Of a stretch of 64,000 nucleotides of DNA, positions 1 to 9,545 are shown piece by piece. The translations under genes and the position numbers were made by a program. The notes beneath the pieces were generated by a model. The model did not search any database and had not been told where the DNA came from. It was given only the letters and a program-made list of their open reading frames with translations. The stretch is from Ectothiorhodospira mobilis (GTDB lineage Bacteria; Pseudomonadota; Gammaproteobacteria; Ectothiorhodospirales; Ectothiorhodospiraceae): the NCBI RefSeq assembly GCF_900114895.1, contig NZ_FOUO01000006.1, forward strand, positions 121,411-185,410, in the 5' to 3' direction. Position 1 is the stretch's first letter, and the number at the start of each line of letters is the position of its first letter.

Positions 1-2
1 TG

Positions 3-965
3 AGCTGGGCGGAGCTGGTGGGGCCGGGGCGGGATAGCGAGGGCGGCCATGCCTTTGGCCTGGACGAGGGGATCCTGGGCCGGGCCCTGCAGACGGGGGA
101 GGTGCAGTATTCCAGTGACTGTGCCAACGATCCGGCCTTCCTGGCCCTGCCCGGGGCGCAGGGGGCCTCCCGGGCGGGGAGCCTGATCTGCGTGCCCATC
201 CCGGTGTCCGGCCAGGTCCTTGGGGTGCTCAACGTCTCCCATGCCGAGGCCCATGCCTTTGGCCCCGACGAGGAGCGCCTGCTCACCCTCTATGCCCATT
301 TCCTCGGCCAGTTGCTGAGCCAGTGGCGCTACATGAACGAGCTGGAGGATCAGGTGCGCCAGCGCACCCGGGAGCTGGAGGCGGCCCTGGGGGAGTCCCG
401 CGCCCTGCAGCAGCGCTTCCAGAGCCTGTCGGTGATGGACGAACTCACGGGGCTGCACAACCGCCGCTACTTCTTCGCCGAGGCCCGCATCCTGGTCGCC
501 CGGGCCCTGCGTTCCGCGGAGCCCCTGGCGGTGGCGGTGCTGGACCTGGACTACTTCAAGCAGGTGAACGACCGTTTCGGCCATTCCGTGGGGGACCGGG
601 TGCTGCGGGATGTGTCCCATCGCGTGCGTTCCCTCATCCGGGAGGGGGACATCCTCGCCCGCCTCGGCGGCGAGGAGTTCGTCCTGCTGTTACCCGCCAC
701 GGATCTGGAGGGGGCGGTGAAGCTGGGCAAGCGCATGCGCCAGGTGGTGGCGGATCTGCGCTGGTCCATCAAGGGCGAAGCCCTCAGCGTCACCACGAGC
801 ATCGGCCTTTGCGCCCTGTCCCTGGAGGCGCCGGCACAGCAGATGACACCGGACGAGGTGCTGGAGTCGCTGCTGGCCCGGGCCGATGCCGCCCTCTATA
901 CCAGCAAGGACGCGGGCCGCGACCGGCTGCGCATCTCCACCCTGGAGGTTCAGGCCGGGGGCTGA
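3..965 (+). CDS. GAF-GGDEF diguanylate cyclase, 5' end outside the window
   Basis: Probably makes the second messenger c-di-GMP from two GTP under control of an N-terminal GAF sensor. The frame is open to the left edge, so the gene is most likely cut off; a GTG at 18 lies inside the GAF fold and is unlikely to be the start. Visible in order: the end of a GAF domain (about residues 1-100), a coiled linker, then a GGDEF domain with the catalytic GGEEF motif. An RxxD product-inhibition site (REGD) sits five residues before GGEEF, so feedback inhibition is expected. The C-terminus overlaps the convergent acyltransferase gene by 16 bp. Confidence 0.9.
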   Translation, partial: SWAELVGPGRDSEGGHAFGLDEGILGRALQTGEVQYSSDCANDPAFLALPGAQGASRAGSLICVPIPVSGQVLGVLNVSHAEAHAFGPDEERLLTLYAHFLGQLLSQWRYMNELEDQVRQRTRELEAALGESRALQQRFQSLSVMDELTGLHNRRYFFAEARILVARALRSAEPLAVAVLDLDYFKQVNDRFGHSVGDRVLRDVSHRVRSLIREGDILARLGGEEFVLLLPATDLEGAVKLGKRMRQVVADLRWSIKGEALSVTTSIGLCALSLEAPAQQMTPDEVLESLLARADAALYTSKDAGRDRLRISTLEVQAGG

Positions 966-1834
966 GGCGGCCGCGCCGCGAAGCGCCGGTAGCTCCACAC
1001 GTACTGCTCCGGGCAGCGGCGAACGAGGGTCTCTACTGCCCGGTTCATTGCTGCCGCGGCGGTGTGCGGATCGGGATCGTAGAGGGCCTGTGGGGCAGGG
1101 ACGCAGTGGTAACGGTAGCCCCGCCCCCGGGGCAGGCGCTCGGCGAAGGCGAACACCACCGGGATGCGCCGCGGACCCGCCAGCCGGGGCAGCAGGGTCA
1201 TGGTGAGGGTGGGCTGGCCGAAGAAGGGGACGAACACCCCGCCGCCCCCCTTGGGGGTCTGGTCCGGCAGGAGCCCGACGATGCCCCCCTGCGCCAGGGC
1301 CTGGCGGATGCGCCGGATGCCGCTGCGGTCGGTGGGTACCAGATGGGCCCCCGTGGCCTGGCGCGCCGCGCGCAGGGGGGCGTCCAGGGCCTGCAGCCGC
1401 GGCGGCCGGTAGAGGCTGGTCATGGGGCCGAAGCCGGTGGCGTGGAGGCCGGCGAACTCCCAGCTGCCCAGGTGCGGGGAGACGAAGAAGGCCCCCCGGC
1501 CCTGGGCCAGGGCCGCCGTCAGGTGGTCCTCCCCCTCGCCCTGGCACAGCAGTCCACGGATGCGCCGGGGCCCGGCACGCCACAGCCAAGGTGCCTCCGT
1601 CAGGGCCTTGCCCGTCTCCATGAGGCTGCGCCGCGCCACTTGCCGCCGCCAGCGGGATGGCGTCTGGGGATAGCAGCGCTCCAGGTTGGCCAGGGAGATG
1701 CGGCGCATGCGTGTGGGCAGGATCCACGTGCACCAGCCGAGAAAGGCCCCCAGGGCGTGGTTCAGGGGCAACGGCAGCCGGGCCAGGAGGGCGAAGGTCA
1801 CCCGCACCAGGGCCTGTGTCAGGGCCTGTGTCAT
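950..1834 (-). CDS. LpxL/HtrB-family lipid A acyltransferase-like protein
   Basis: A 294-residue member of the lysophospholipid/lipid A acyltransferase family, expected at the inner membrane, where relatives add a secondary acyl chain to lipid A. The HX4E catalytic motif is visible as HLGSWE (His121, Glu126), followed by a downstream DQTPKGGG segment typical of LpxL/LpxM. The N-terminus is hydrophobic. Its start codon overlaps the stop of the upstream ttcA-like gene by 4 bp (ATGA), so the two are probably translated from one message. Whether it acts on lipid A or on another lipid (for example ornithine lipid) cannot be decided from sequence alone. Confidence 0.85.
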   Translation of the reverse strand: MTQALTQALVRVTFALLARLPLPLNHALGAFLGWCTWILPTRMRRISLANLERCYPQTPSRWRRQVARRSLMETGKALTEAPWLWRAGPRRIRGLLCQGEGEDHLTAALAQGRGAFFVSPHLGSWEFAGLHATGFGPMTSLYRPPRLQALDAPLRAARQATGAHLVPTDRSGIRRIRQALAQGGIVGLLPDQTPKGGGGVFVPFFGQPTLTMTLLPRLAGPRRIPVVFAFAERLPRGRGYRYHCVPAPQALYDPDPHTAAAAMNRAVETLVRRCPEQYVWSYRRFAARPPQPPA

Positions 1835-2613
1835 GGGGTCTCCCCTCCTTGCGCCGGGGGGCGCTCCGCCTCCTCCAGATCCCCCGACATCAGGGGCATG
1901 AGGGTGCGCACCAGGCTCCTGAACAGGCGGGGATTGTGGCCCTCCTCCGCCGCCAGCAGGGCCTTCATGCGCGGGCGCATGGGCGCGCTGTCCCGGCCCC
2001 GGGCGGGGCAGTGCTCCGCCTGCACCGGGAGCCCGGCGCCCCGGGCGTAGTCCGCGATCTGGCGCTCACGGGCGTACACCAGGGGCCGGATCACCCGCAG
2101 GTCCCCCTCCTGGATGCGGTAGTGGGCCTTCATGGTCTTGAGCCGCCCCCCCTGGAACGCGCTCATGAGGAAGCTCTCCGCCAGGTCGTCCAGGTGCTGG
2201 CCCAGGGCCACCACGTTGTAGCCATGTTCCCGGGCGGTGGCGTAGATCAGGCCGCGGCGCATGCGTGAGCAGAAGGCGCAGTAGGCGTGGTTGTCCATGT
2301 GCTGCCGGGCCCGCTCCAGGATGGGCTCGCTCGCGTAGTGATAGGGGATCCCCAGGGTCTCCAGGTAGGGGATCAGGGCGCGCTTGTCCCCCAGGCCCGT
2401 CTGCGGGTCCACGGTGACGGCCCCCAGTTCGAAACGCACCGGGGCGCGGCGCTGGAAATAGCGCAGCAGGTGCAGCAGGACAAGGGAGTCCTTGCCTCCG
2501 GAGAGCCCCAGGAGCAGGCGGTCCCCGTCGCGGATCATGCGGAAATCCCCGATGGCCCGGCCCGCGGCACGGATGAGGGATCGGGGGGGCTGGGGGGTGT
2601 GTTCGGCGGCCAT
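1831..2613 (-). CDS. TtcA-family tRNA 2-thiocytidine synthetase-like ATP pyrophosphatase
   Basis: A PP-loop ATPase of the family that thiolates cytidine 32 in tRNA. The ATP-binding SGGKDS motif is present, and the first cysteine pair appears as CAFC followed by SRMRRG, as in TtcA. The later CNLCGSQ segment of E. coli TtcA is replaced by a single Cys in an EHCPARG context, so cluster binding or substrate may differ. I start at the ATG at 2613 rather than an upstream in-frame ATG at 2679: the upstream extension runs into a terminator hairpin and is unlike the family. A TTGTCC-17-TATCTT promoter lies directly before 2613. Confidence 0.8.
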   Translation of the reverse strand: MAAEHTPQPPRSLIRAAGRAIGDFRMIRDGDRLLLGLSGGKDSLVLLHLLRYFQRRAPVRFELGAVTVDPQTGLGDKRALIPYLETLGIPYHYASEPILERARQHMDNHAYCAFCSRMRRGLIYATAREHGYNVVALGQHLDDLAESFLMSAFQGGRLKTMKAHYRIQEGDLRVIRPLVYARERQIADYARGAGLPVQAEHCPARGRDSAPMRPRMKALLAAEEGHNPRLFRSLVRTLMPLMSGDLEEAERPPAQGGETP

Positions 2614-2621
2614 GGGCCGGG

Positions 2622-2650
2622 AAGATACCCAGCGGCCCGGGCGCGGACAA
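2622..2650 (-). promoter_or_regulatory. Putative sigma70 promoter of the ttcA-like gene
   Basis: On the minus strand TTGTCC (2645-2650) and TATCTT (2622-2627) are 17 bp apart. Transcription would begin about 2 nt before the ATG at 2613, so the message may be leaderless. It lies just past the terminator of the adjacent sRNA candidate, as expected if ttcA has its own promoter. Confidence 0.45.
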
Positions 2651-2659
2651 GCGACGGAT

Positions 2660-2816
2660 AAAAAAAAACCCCCCGCCATCCCTGGCGAGGGGTGAGGTCA
2701 TCCTGACAGGTGATTGAAGTTCCCGTCCTTGCAGTCCGGGTGGAGTCATTCCACGCCTGGCCGGGACGCGTCCCTCGTACCGGAGATCCAGGATCCCTGG
2801 CGGGTGCCTCGTGCAC
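2660..2816 (-). ncRNA. Candidate CsrB/RsmZ-family sRNA (CsrA/RsmA sponge)
   Basis: No protein is encoded here. The minus strand holds nine GGA triplets in about 155 nt, several in hairpin loops: GTC-AGGAT-GAC, and the terminator itself, CGCC-AGGGAT-GGCG with a run of nine U (stem 2669-2692, U run 2660-2668). GGA-in-loop sites and a GGA-loop terminator are hallmarks of CsrB/RsmY/RsmZ RNAs, which titrate the translational regulator CsrA/RsmA. A -10-like CATATT at 2824-2829 sets the tentative 5' end. A GacA/UvrY-type box lies upstream at 2898-2915. The 5' end is an estimate. Confidence 0.65.
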
Positions 2817-2851
2817 CACGGGGAATATGATTCCACAGGGCCGCGGGGCGG

Positions 2852-2896
2852 CAAACCGCCTGTGAGGTCCCTTTTCGGGGTGGTCGGCGGTTTTTT
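2852..2896 (+). terminator. Terminator-like hairpin, plus strand, purpose unclear
   Basis: On the plus strand an AACCGCC arm pairs with GGCGGTT and runs into six T. A competing pairing (CACAGG with CCTGTG) overlaps it. No plus-strand gene lies upstream, so it may only be folded DNA in the sRNA control region, or the end of an unrecognised antisense RNA. Confidence 0.3.
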
Positions 2897-2897
2897 C

Positions 2898-2915
2898 TGT
2901 AGGGATTTTCCTACA
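2898..2915 (-). promoter_or_regulatory. GacA/UvrY-box-like inverted repeat
   Basis: A perfect inverted repeat, TGTAGG-N6-CCTACA, differs by one base per arm from the GacA/UvrY upstream activating sequence TGTAAG-N6-CTTACA found before csrB/rsmY/rsmZ genes. It lies about 80-90 bp upstream of the inferred start of the GGA-rich RNA on the minus strand. Confidence 0.55.
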
Positions 2916-3036
2916 CGCCGCCTTTGCCCCTTCCCGGGTCCGGTTTTGCGATCTGTGCGCAGGATCCTGTGTCCCGTTCCTGTATCATGAAAATGCTGGG
3001 GCCACGCCCCCGAAAACCCGGCCACCGAAGGTGAGC

Positions 3037-3993
3037 ATGTCCTCCGATCCCCTGTTTCCCGGCATCCGTCCCTACCGCAGTCAGCACCTGGACGTGGATG
3101 CCGTGCATCGCCTCTACGTGGAGGAGTGCGGCCATCCGGGCGGTCTGCCGGTGGTGTTCCTGCACGGCGGCCCCGGCGCCGGCTGTGATGCCTGGCACCG
3201 TCGCTTCTTCGACCCCAAGGACTGGCGCGTGGTGCTCTTCGACCAGCGCGGCTGTGGGCGTTCCACACCCCATGCCAGCCTGGAGGACAATACCACCTGG
3301 GATCTGGTGGCGGATATGGAGCGTATCCGCGAGGAACTGGGCATCCAGCGCTGGGTGCTGTTCGGGGGGTCATGGGGGTCCACCCTGGCCCTGGCCTACG
3401 CCCAGGCCCATCCCCAGCGGGTGCTGGGCCTGATCCTGCGGGGGGTCTTCCTCTGCCGCGACCGGGACATCGGCTGGTTCTACCGGGAGGGGGCCAACCG
3501 CCTCCTGCCGGATCACTGGCAGGACTTCCTCGCCCCCCTGCCCCCGGAGGAACGGGGCGACCCGGTGGCGGCCTACTACCGCCGGCTCACCGGGGCGGAT
3601 GAACTGGGGCGCATGGCCGCGGCCCGGGCCTGGTCGGAATGGGAGGGGCGTGCCGCCACCCTGGTGCCCGATCCCTCCGTGATCTCCCATTTTCGCGATC
3701 CCTTCCTCTCCCTGAGTCTGGCCCGGGTGGAGAGCCACTATTTCGTTCACCGCGCCTTCCTGGAGCCGGACCAGCTCCTGCGCCAGGCCCACCGCCTGGC
3801 GGGCATCCCGGGGATCATCGTGCACGGCCGCTATGACCTCATCTGTCCGGTGGACCAGGCCCTGGCGCTGCACGCGGCCTGGCCGGATTCGCGGCTGCAC
3901 ATCGTCCCCGACGCCGGTCACTCCGCCGGGGAGCCCGGCATCACGGCGGCGCTGGTGGCGGCCGCCCGGGAGATGGCGGTGCGCCTCTCATGA
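3037..3993 (+). CDS. pip: Proline iminopeptidase
   Basis: A cytoplasmic alpha/beta hydrolase that removes N-terminal proline from peptides. It shows the oxyanion loop HGGPGAG, the nucleophile elbow GGSWGS (Ser112), an acidic residue in HGRYD and the catalytic His in AGHS. The length of 318 residues is normal for the family. A GTG at 3031 is in frame, but the ATG at 3037 is preferred. The stop overlaps the start of dtd by 4 bp, so the two are co-translated. Confidence 0.92.
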   Translation: MSSDPLFPGIRPYRSQHLDVDAVHRLYVEECGHPGGLPVVFLHGGPGAGCDAWHRRFFDPKDWRVVLFDQRGCGRSTPHASLEDNTTWDLVADMERIREELGIQRWVLFGGSWGSTLALAYAQAHPQRVLGLILRGVFLCRDRDIGWFYREGANRLLPDHWQDFLAPLPPEERGDPVAAYYRRLTGADELGRMAAARAWSEWEGRAATLVPDPSVISHFRDPFLSLSLARVESHYFVHRAFLEPDQLLRQAHRLAGIPGIIVHGRYDLICPVDQALALHAAWPDSRLHIVPDAGHSAGEPGITAALVAAAREMAVRLS

Positions 3994-4442
3994 TCGGCCT
4001 GCTGCAGCGGGTCCGCCACGGCCGCGTGCAGGTGGACGGGGCGGTGACGGGGGAGATCGGCCCCGGGCTCCTGGTGTTGGTGGGGGTGGAGCGGGGGGAT
4101 GGCCCGCCCCAGGGGGACCGTTTGTTGCAGCGGCTGCTGGATTACCGTGTCTTCGAGGACGGGGACGGGCGCATGAACCGCTCCCTGCGGGATACCGGCG
4201 GGGGGCTGCTGCTGGTGCCCCAGTTCACCCTGGCCGCCGACACCCGCAAGGGCAACCGCCCCAGCTTCACCCCGGCGGCCGCGCCAGAAGAGGGGCGGCG
4301 CCTGTTCGAGGCGCTGCTGGCCCGGGCGCGGGAGGCGTGGCCGCAGGTGGCTGCGGGGCGCTTCGGCGCCCATATGGAGGTGAGTCTGTGCAACGACGGC
4401 CCGGTGACCTTCTGGTTGCGGGTGCCGCCGCCGGGGTCGTGA
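3990..4442 (+). CDS. dtd: D-aminoacyl-tRNA deacylase
   Basis: Hydrolyses D-aminoacyl-tRNA (and Gly-tRNA-Ala), a translation proofreading step. At 150 residues it is full length. The C-terminal NDGPVT motif carrying the cross-subunit Gly-cisPro is intact, and the [11 protein letters not shown] segment matches the family. The usual SQFTL motif reads PQFTL here, a Ser-to-Pro change at a normally conserved active-site position. Translationally coupled to pip. Confidence 0.92.
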   Translation: MIGLLQRVRHGRVQVDGAVTGEIGPGLLVLVGVERGDGPPQGDRLLQRLLDYRVFEDGDGRMNRSLRDTGGGLLLVPQFTLAADTRKGNRPSFTPAAAPEEGRRLFEALLARAREAWPQVAAGRFGAHMEVSLCNDGPVTFWLRVPPPGS

Positions 4443-4464
4443 CCCCCCCGGGTGTAAGGCAGGC

Positions 4465-5235
4465 CTAGGGTCCGGGGCAACCCCGGTTGCTCTGGGGTTC
4501 CTCCACGGGGTGGGCCCCGGCCACCGCCTGCAACCCCTCCAGGTCATGGATGGTGATGAACTTGCGCTGCACCTGGATCAGCCCCAGGCTCTGGAAGCGG
4601 GTGAACAGGCGGCTGACCGTCTCCACCGCCAGGCCCAGGTAGTTGGCGATGTCGTTGCGGGACATGGTGAGGTTGAATTCCGTGCGCGAGAAGCCGCGCA
4701 TCCCCAGGCGCGTGGAGATGCTCATGAGGAAGGCCGCCAGGCGGGCCTCGGAGGACTTCTTGCCCAGGAGCATCATGAAGTGCTCGTCGGTCTGGATCTC
4801 CCGGCTCATGATGCGAAAAAGCTGGTGCTGCAGGCCGGGGATGCGCACCGAGAGCTCCTCCAGGCGGTCGAAGGGGATCTCGCAGATGCTGGTGGTCTCC
4901 AGGGCCCGGGCGGCGCAGGGGTGCACGCCGTCACTGATGGCATCCAGCCCCAGCAACTCACCGGGCAGGTGGAAGCCCGTGATCTGCTCCTGGCCGTCGT
5001 CGGTGAGGGTGTAGGTCTTCACCGTGCCGGAGCGCACGGCGTAGATGGCATGGAGGGGTTCGCCCGGTCGGTAGAGGTGGTCGCGGCGCTGCAGCGGCTT
5101 GCGGCGGCTGATGATGCGCTCCAGCATCTGGAGCTCCTCGTCGCCGACCCCCAGGGGCAGGCACAGGTCATGCAGGCTGCAGCTCTTGCAGGCATGCTTG
5201 AGACTGCCAAGATCCAGGATCTTCGGGGCGGACAT
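4465..5235 (-). CDS. fnr: FNR/ANR-type oxygen-responsive transcription regulator
   Basis: A CRP/FNR-family regulator that binds DNA as a dimer when its [4Fe-4S] cluster is intact, that is, without oxygen. Cluster ligands are visible as C16, C19 and C25 in the N-terminal CxxCxxxxxC and C118 in the SICEIP context that matches E. coli FNR C122. A cyclic-nucleotide-like barrel follows, then a helix-turn-helix with recognition helix ETVSR (E205, S208, R209), predicting TTGAT-N4-ATCAA targets. At 256 residues it is slightly longer than E. coli FNR. Transcribed divergently from hisB. Confidence 0.93.
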   Translation of the reverse strand: MSAPKILDLGSLKHACKSCSLHDLCLPLGVGDEELQMLERIISRRKPLQRRDHLYRPGEPLHAIYAVRSGTVKTYTLTDDGQEQITGFHLPGELLGLDAISDGVHPCAARALETTSICEIPFDRLEELSVRIPGLQHQLFRIMSREIQTDEHFMMLLGKKSSEARLAAFLMSISTRLGMRGFSRTEFNLTMSRNDIANYLGLAVETVSRLFTRFQSLGLIQVQRKFITIHDLEGLQAVAGAHPVEEPQSNRGCPGP

Positions 5236-5392
5236 GCGTTTTCAACCACTCCTTGGGCGTTGAGCGGGCTGCCGCGGGGCGGTGGACGGATGCCGGGGCC
5301 TTGAACCGGATCTGCCCGCCCCGGCGAGGCCGTCCCGTTCTGCGGGGCCGGCCGCGCACTCAGCGCCGATGGACGAATCACACCGTTTCGGC

Positions 5393-5422
5393 ACCTTACC
5401 CGAAGCCGGCGAGGGGAGACAA
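5393..5422 (-). promoter_or_regulatory. Possible promoter of fnr
   Basis: On the minus strand TTGTCT (5417-5422) and TAAGGT (5393-5398) are separated by 18 bp, inside the 253-bp divergent region between fnr and hisB. A GATAAAC -10-like element for hisB lies near 5464 on the plus strand without a convincing -35. I see no FNR box in this interval. Confidence 0.3.
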
Positions 5423-5488
5423 GAAGACCGTGATTTTGTTCCCCACCGCCCGCCCGGCGTTGTGATAAACTTTCCCGATGGACCGCAC

Positions 5489-6094
5489 ATGGCCTCAGCG
5501 ATGACCCCCCGCAGCGCCCAGATCAGCAGAGACACCCTGGAGACCCGGATTCGGGTCCAGCTGGACCTGGACGGCACGGGCAGCGCACGGCTCGCCACCG
5601 GTGTGCCCTTCCTGGACCACATGCTGGACCAGGTGGCGCGCCATGGCGGCATGGACCTCTCCGTCTCCGCCGAGGGGGACCTGCACATCGATGCCCACCA
5701 CACCGTGGAGGACATCGGCATCAGCCTGGGACAGGCCCTGGCCGCCGCCCTGGGGGAAAAGCAGGGCATCTGCCGCTATGGCCACGCCTATGTGCCCCTG
5801 GACGAGGCCCTCTCCCGCGCGGTGGTGGACTTCTCCGGCCGCCCCGGCCTGGAGTACCACGTGGACTTCCCCAGGGACCGTATCGGCGACTTCGAGGTGG
5901 AGTTGTTCGAGGAGTTCTTCCGCGGCTTCGTCAACCATGCCCGGGTCACCCTGCACCTGGATACCCTGCGCGGGCGCAACGCGCACCATGTGGCCGAGAC
6001 CCTGTTCAAGGCATTCGGCCGCGCCCTGCGCATGGCCGCCGAGGCGGATCCGCGCATGGGCGGCATCACCCCCTCCACCAAGGGCACCCTCTGA
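5489..6094 (+). CDS. hisB: Imidazoleglycerol-phosphate dehydratase
   Basis: Sixth step of histidine synthesis: dehydrates IGP to imidazole-acetol phosphate. The metal-binding histidine motifs [10 protein letters not shown] and NAHHVAET and the FLDHML segment are present. This is the monofunctional form without the HisB phosphatase domain of E. coli. The frame is open further upstream, but family alignment starts at SRDTLETRI, so ATG 5489 (or 5501) is chosen. First gene of the his run, 33 bp before hisH. Confidence 0.95.
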   Translation: MASAMTPRSAQISRDTLETRIRVQLDLDGTGSARLATGVPFLDHMLDQVARHGGMDLSVSAEGDLHIDAHHTVEDIGISLGQALAAALGEKQGICRYGHAYVPLDEALSRAVVDFSGRPGLEYHVDFPRDRIGDFEVELFEEFFRGFVNHARVTLHLDTLRGRNAHHVAETLFKAFGRALRMAAEADPRMGGITPSTKGTL

Positions 6095-6127
6095 CGCCGT
6101 TGGCATGATCCCCGAAGGCCGTCCCCG

Positions 6128-6775
6128 ATGAAGCACGTGGCAGTGGTCGATTACGGCATGGGCAACCTGCACTCGGTGGTCCGCGCCCTGGAACATGCCG
6201 CCCCCGCCGGGATGCGCGTGCACCTCACCGACCGCGCGGCGGACATCCTCGCGGCGGACCGGGTGGTCTTCCCCGGCCAGGGGGCGGCCCGGGACTGCAT
6301 GGCGGCCCTGGGGGCGCGCGGCCTCGGGCCGGTGCTGCAGGAGGCGGCCGCCACCCGGCCCTTCCTGGGGATCTGCATGGGGCTGCAGGTGCTCATGGAC
6401 GACAGCGATGAGAACGGCGGCACCCCCTGCCTGGGGCTCATCCCGGGGCATGTGCGCCGCTTCGACGACACCATGACCGATGCCCGCGGGGCGCGCCTGA
6501 AGATCCCCCACATGGGCTGGAACCAGGTGCACCAGACCCGGGATCATCCCCTCTGGGCGGGCATCCCCCAGGACAGCCGCTTCTATTTCGTGCACAGCTA
6601 CTACGTGGTGCCCGACGACGAGGGTGTGGTGGCGGGTACCACCGACTACGGTCGTCCCTTCGCCTCGGCCCTGGCCGCGGGCCAGGTCTTCGCCATCCAG
6701 TGCCATCCGGAGAAGAGCGCCGCCCCGGGGCTGGCCCTGCTGGCCAACTTCATGCAATGGGACGGCGCCATCTGA
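6128..6775 (+). CDS. hisH: Imidazole glycerol phosphate synthase, glutaminase subunit
   Basis: Class I glutamine amidotransferase that releases ammonia for HisF. The nucleophile Cys83 lies in GICMGLQ and the His/Glu of the triad in the HPEKS motif near residue 194. The 215-residue length is usual. Forms a heterodimer with the hisF product encoded two genes downstream. Confidence 0.96.
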   Translation: MKHVAVVDYGMGNLHSVVRALEHAAPAGMRVHLTDRAADILAADRVVFPGQGAARDCMAALGARGLGPVLQEAAATRPFLGICMGLQVLMDDSDENGGTPCLGLIPGHVRRFDDTMTDARGARLKIPHMGWNQVHQTRDHPLWAGIPQDSRFYFVHSYYVVPDDEGVVAGTTDYGRPFASALAAGQVFAIQCHPEKSAAPGLALLANFMQWDGAI

Positions 6776-6797
6776 TGCTCAGTCAGGGGAATTGATC

Positions 6798-7535
6798 ATG
6801 CTGGTGATTCCGGCCATCGACCTCAAAGAAGGCAAATGCGTACGCCTGCGCCAGGGGCGCATGGACGACTCCACCGTCTTCTCCGACGACCCGCTGGAGG
6901 TGGCGGGCCGCTGGGTGGAGGCGGGGGCCCGCCGCCTGCACCTGGTGGACCTGGACGGGGCCGTCTCCGGGCGGCCGCGCAACGCCGGCATCATCGGCCG
7001 CATCGTGGAGCAGTTCCCGGACCTGGCGGTACAGGTGGGCGGGGGCATCCGCGACGACGACACCGTGCAGGTCTACCTGGATGCCGGCGTGCAGTGGGTG
7101 ATCATCGGCACCAAGGCGGTGACCGCCCCCCATTTCGTCAACGACCTGTGCCTGGAATTCCCCGGCCACATCATCGTCGGCCTGGACGCCCGCGACGGCA
7201 AGGTGGCCATCGACGGCTGGTCCAAGCTCTCCCACCACGAGGTCACCGACCTGGCGCGCCACTTCGAGCAGGACGGTGTTGCCGGCATCATCTTCACCGA
7301 CATCTCCCGGGACGGCATGATGCAGGGGGTGAACGTGGACTCCACGGTGAACCTGGCGCGGGCGGTGAACGTGCCCGTGTTCGCCTCCGGCGGGGTCACC
7401 AGCATGGAGGACATCCGCCGCCTGTGCGCCGTGGCCGAGGAGGGCATCGCCGGGGCCATCGTCGGCCGCGCCCTCTACGAGGGCAGCATCGACCTGGCCG
7501 AGGCCCAGGCCCTGGCCGACGGATCCACGGGCTGA
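6798..7535 (+). CDS. hisA: ProFAR isomerase (phosphoribosylformimino-AICAR-P isomerase)
   Basis: A (beta/alpha)8 barrel catalysing the Amadori rearrangement of ProFAR to PRFAR. The two catalytic aspartates sit in the AIDL strand near the N-terminus and in the TDISRDG segment; phosphate-binding GGGIR and SGGV motifs repeat in the two half-barrels. Starts at ATG 6798 after an AGTCAGGGG ribosome-binding stretch. One base separates its stop from hisF. Confidence 0.96.
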   Translation: MLVIPAIDLKEGKCVRLRQGRMDDSTVFSDDPLEVAGRWVEAGARRLHLVDLDGAVSGRPRNAGIIGRIVEQFPDLAVQVGGGIRDDDTVQVYLDAGVQWVIIGTKAVTAPHFVNDLCLEFPGHIIVGLDARDGKVAIDGWSKLSHHEVTDLARHFEQDGVAGIIFTDISRDGMMQGVNVDSTVNLARAVNVPVFASGGVTSMEDIRRLCAVAEEGIAGAIVGRALYEGSIDLAEAQALADGSTG

Positions 7536-7536
7536 C

Positions 7537-8307
<771 letters not shown>

Positions 8308-8379
8308 CCCCGCCTTGTGGGGACGCGCGCCCGGCCGATAGAATGCAGCCATGCCAACGGCCCGCCCGCGCGAGCGAAG

Positions 8380-8784
8380 ATGACCCAAGACCCCCTCGAC
8401 GAGATCCGATTCAATGACCAGGGCCTGGTGCCCGCCATCGCCCAGGAGCGGGGCAGCGGCCGTGTGCTCATGATGGCCTGGATGAACCGCGACGCCCTGC
8501 GCCGCACCCTGGAGCTGGGGGAGGCGGTGTACTGGTCCCGCTCCCGGGGCCGCCTCTGGCACAAGGGGGAATCCTCGGGGCACGTGCAGGTGGTGCATGA
8601 CCTGCGCCTGGACTGCGACGGCGACGTGCTGCTGCTGGAGGTGGAGCAAAAGGGCGGCATCGCCTGCCACACCGGCCGCCACAGCTGCTTCTACCGCCGT
8701 CTGCAGGAGGGGGCCTGGGTGGCCGCCGATCCCGTACTGCGCGATCCCGAGGCCATCTATGGCCAGGAGGCGGCCCATGAGTGA
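8380..8784 (+). CDS. hisI: Phosphoribosyl-AMP cyclohydrolase
   Basis: Opens the adenine ring of PR-AMP, the third step of histidine synthesis. At 134 residues it is a stand-alone enzyme, not fused to HisE. The zinc/magnesium motifs are visible in DCDGD, the [11 protein letters not shown] segment and the WHKGESSGH loop. The ATG at 8380 fits the family better than the in-frame upstream extension. Overlaps hisE by 8 bp. Confidence 0.96.
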   Translation: MTQDPLDEIRFNDQGLVPAIAQERGSGRVLMMAWMNRDALRRTLELGEAVYWSRSRGRLWHKGESSGHVQVVHDLRLDCDGDVLLLEVEQKGGIACHTGRHSCFYRRLQEGAWVAADPVLRDPEAIYGQEAAHE

Positions 8785-9097
8785 CCCCGTCCTGGCGCAG
8801 TTGGCGCAGGTCCTGGAGGCGCGCAAAGGGGCCGATCCCGAGGGTTCCTACGTGGCCAGCCTCTATGACCGCGGCCTGGACGTCATCCTCAAGAAGGTGG
8901 GCGAGGAGGCGGCGGAGACCCTGATCGCCGCCAAGAACGGCGACCCGGATCCGCTCATCCACGAGCTGGCCGATCTGTGGTTCCATACCCTGGTGCTGCT
9001 GGCCCACCAAGGCCTGGGCCCGGAACGGGTCCTGGCGGAACTGGAGCGGCGCTTCGGCCTCTCGGGCCTGGAGGAAAAGGCCCGCCGCGGGGGCTGA
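8777..9097 (+). CDS. hisE: Phosphoribosyl-ATP pyrophosphatase
   Basis: Second step of histidine synthesis, removing pyrophosphate from PR-ATP. A 106-residue all-alpha MazG-like protein with the acidic KKVGEEAAE and HELADLWFH metal-binding helices. Starts inside the end of hisI, so translation is coupled. The hisI-hisE-tatABC order is common in related gammaproteobacteria. Confidence 0.95.
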   Translation: MSDPVLAQLAQVLEARKGADPEGSYVASLYDRGLDVILKKVGEEAAETLIAAKNGDPDPLIHELADLWFHTLVLLAHQGLGPERVLAELERRFGLSGLEEKARRGG

Positions 9098-9206
9098 CCC
9101 GCTCCCCGCTCACGCCCGCCCCCCGTTATCTGGTATAACCCCGGGTCGGGTTCCCGGAACGCGCGACCCCCACGCGGCACCCCAAGACATCCTCAGGAGG
9201 CAAGAC

Positions 9207-9500
9207 ATGGGTATCGGCGGCATCAGCATCTGGCAACTGCTCATCATCCTGGTCATCGTGGTCCTGCTGTTCGGCACCAAGAAGCTGCGCAACATGGGCG
9301 GTGACCTGGGCAGCGCCATCAAGAACTTCAAGCACTCCATGAAGGAAGGCGAGGCCGAGGGCGAGGACAAGGGCGACTCCGCCACGCAGGAGGCCACCCG
9401 GCCCCTGGAGGACCAGGGCGGGCGCGTCTTCGACGCCGAGGTGACCCGGGAGGAAGCGACCCGGAAACAGGCCACCGGGGATGCGCCGCGCCGGGACTGA
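9207..9500 (+). CDS. tatA: Sec-independent protein translocase TatA
   Basis: Forms the channel-like oligomer of the twin-arginine export system. One N-terminal transmembrane helix ([22 protein letters not shown]), an amphipathic helix with the conserved FGxKKL hinge, then an acidic, charged tail. 97 residues. Preceded by an AGGAGG ribosome-binding site. A TATAAC element at 9134-9139 may be part of a promoter for the tat genes. Confidence 0.95.
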   Translation: MGIGGISIWQLLIILVIVVLLFGTKKLRNMGGDLGSAIKNFKHSMKEGEAEGEDKGDSATQEATRPLEDQGGRVFDAEVTREEATRKQATGDAPRRD

Positions 9501-9545
9501 TCCCCGGCGGGCCTCCTCCTCCATCCCCGCGGCGGACGCAACGGC

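Noticed and set aside
2660..2816. 6S RNA, SRP RNA or a metabolite riboswitch in the gap before the proline iminopeptidase gene
   Set aside because: No 6S central bubble, SRP apical motif or known riboswitch core could be found; the GGA-loop pattern with the GacA box fits a CsrB-type RNA better.
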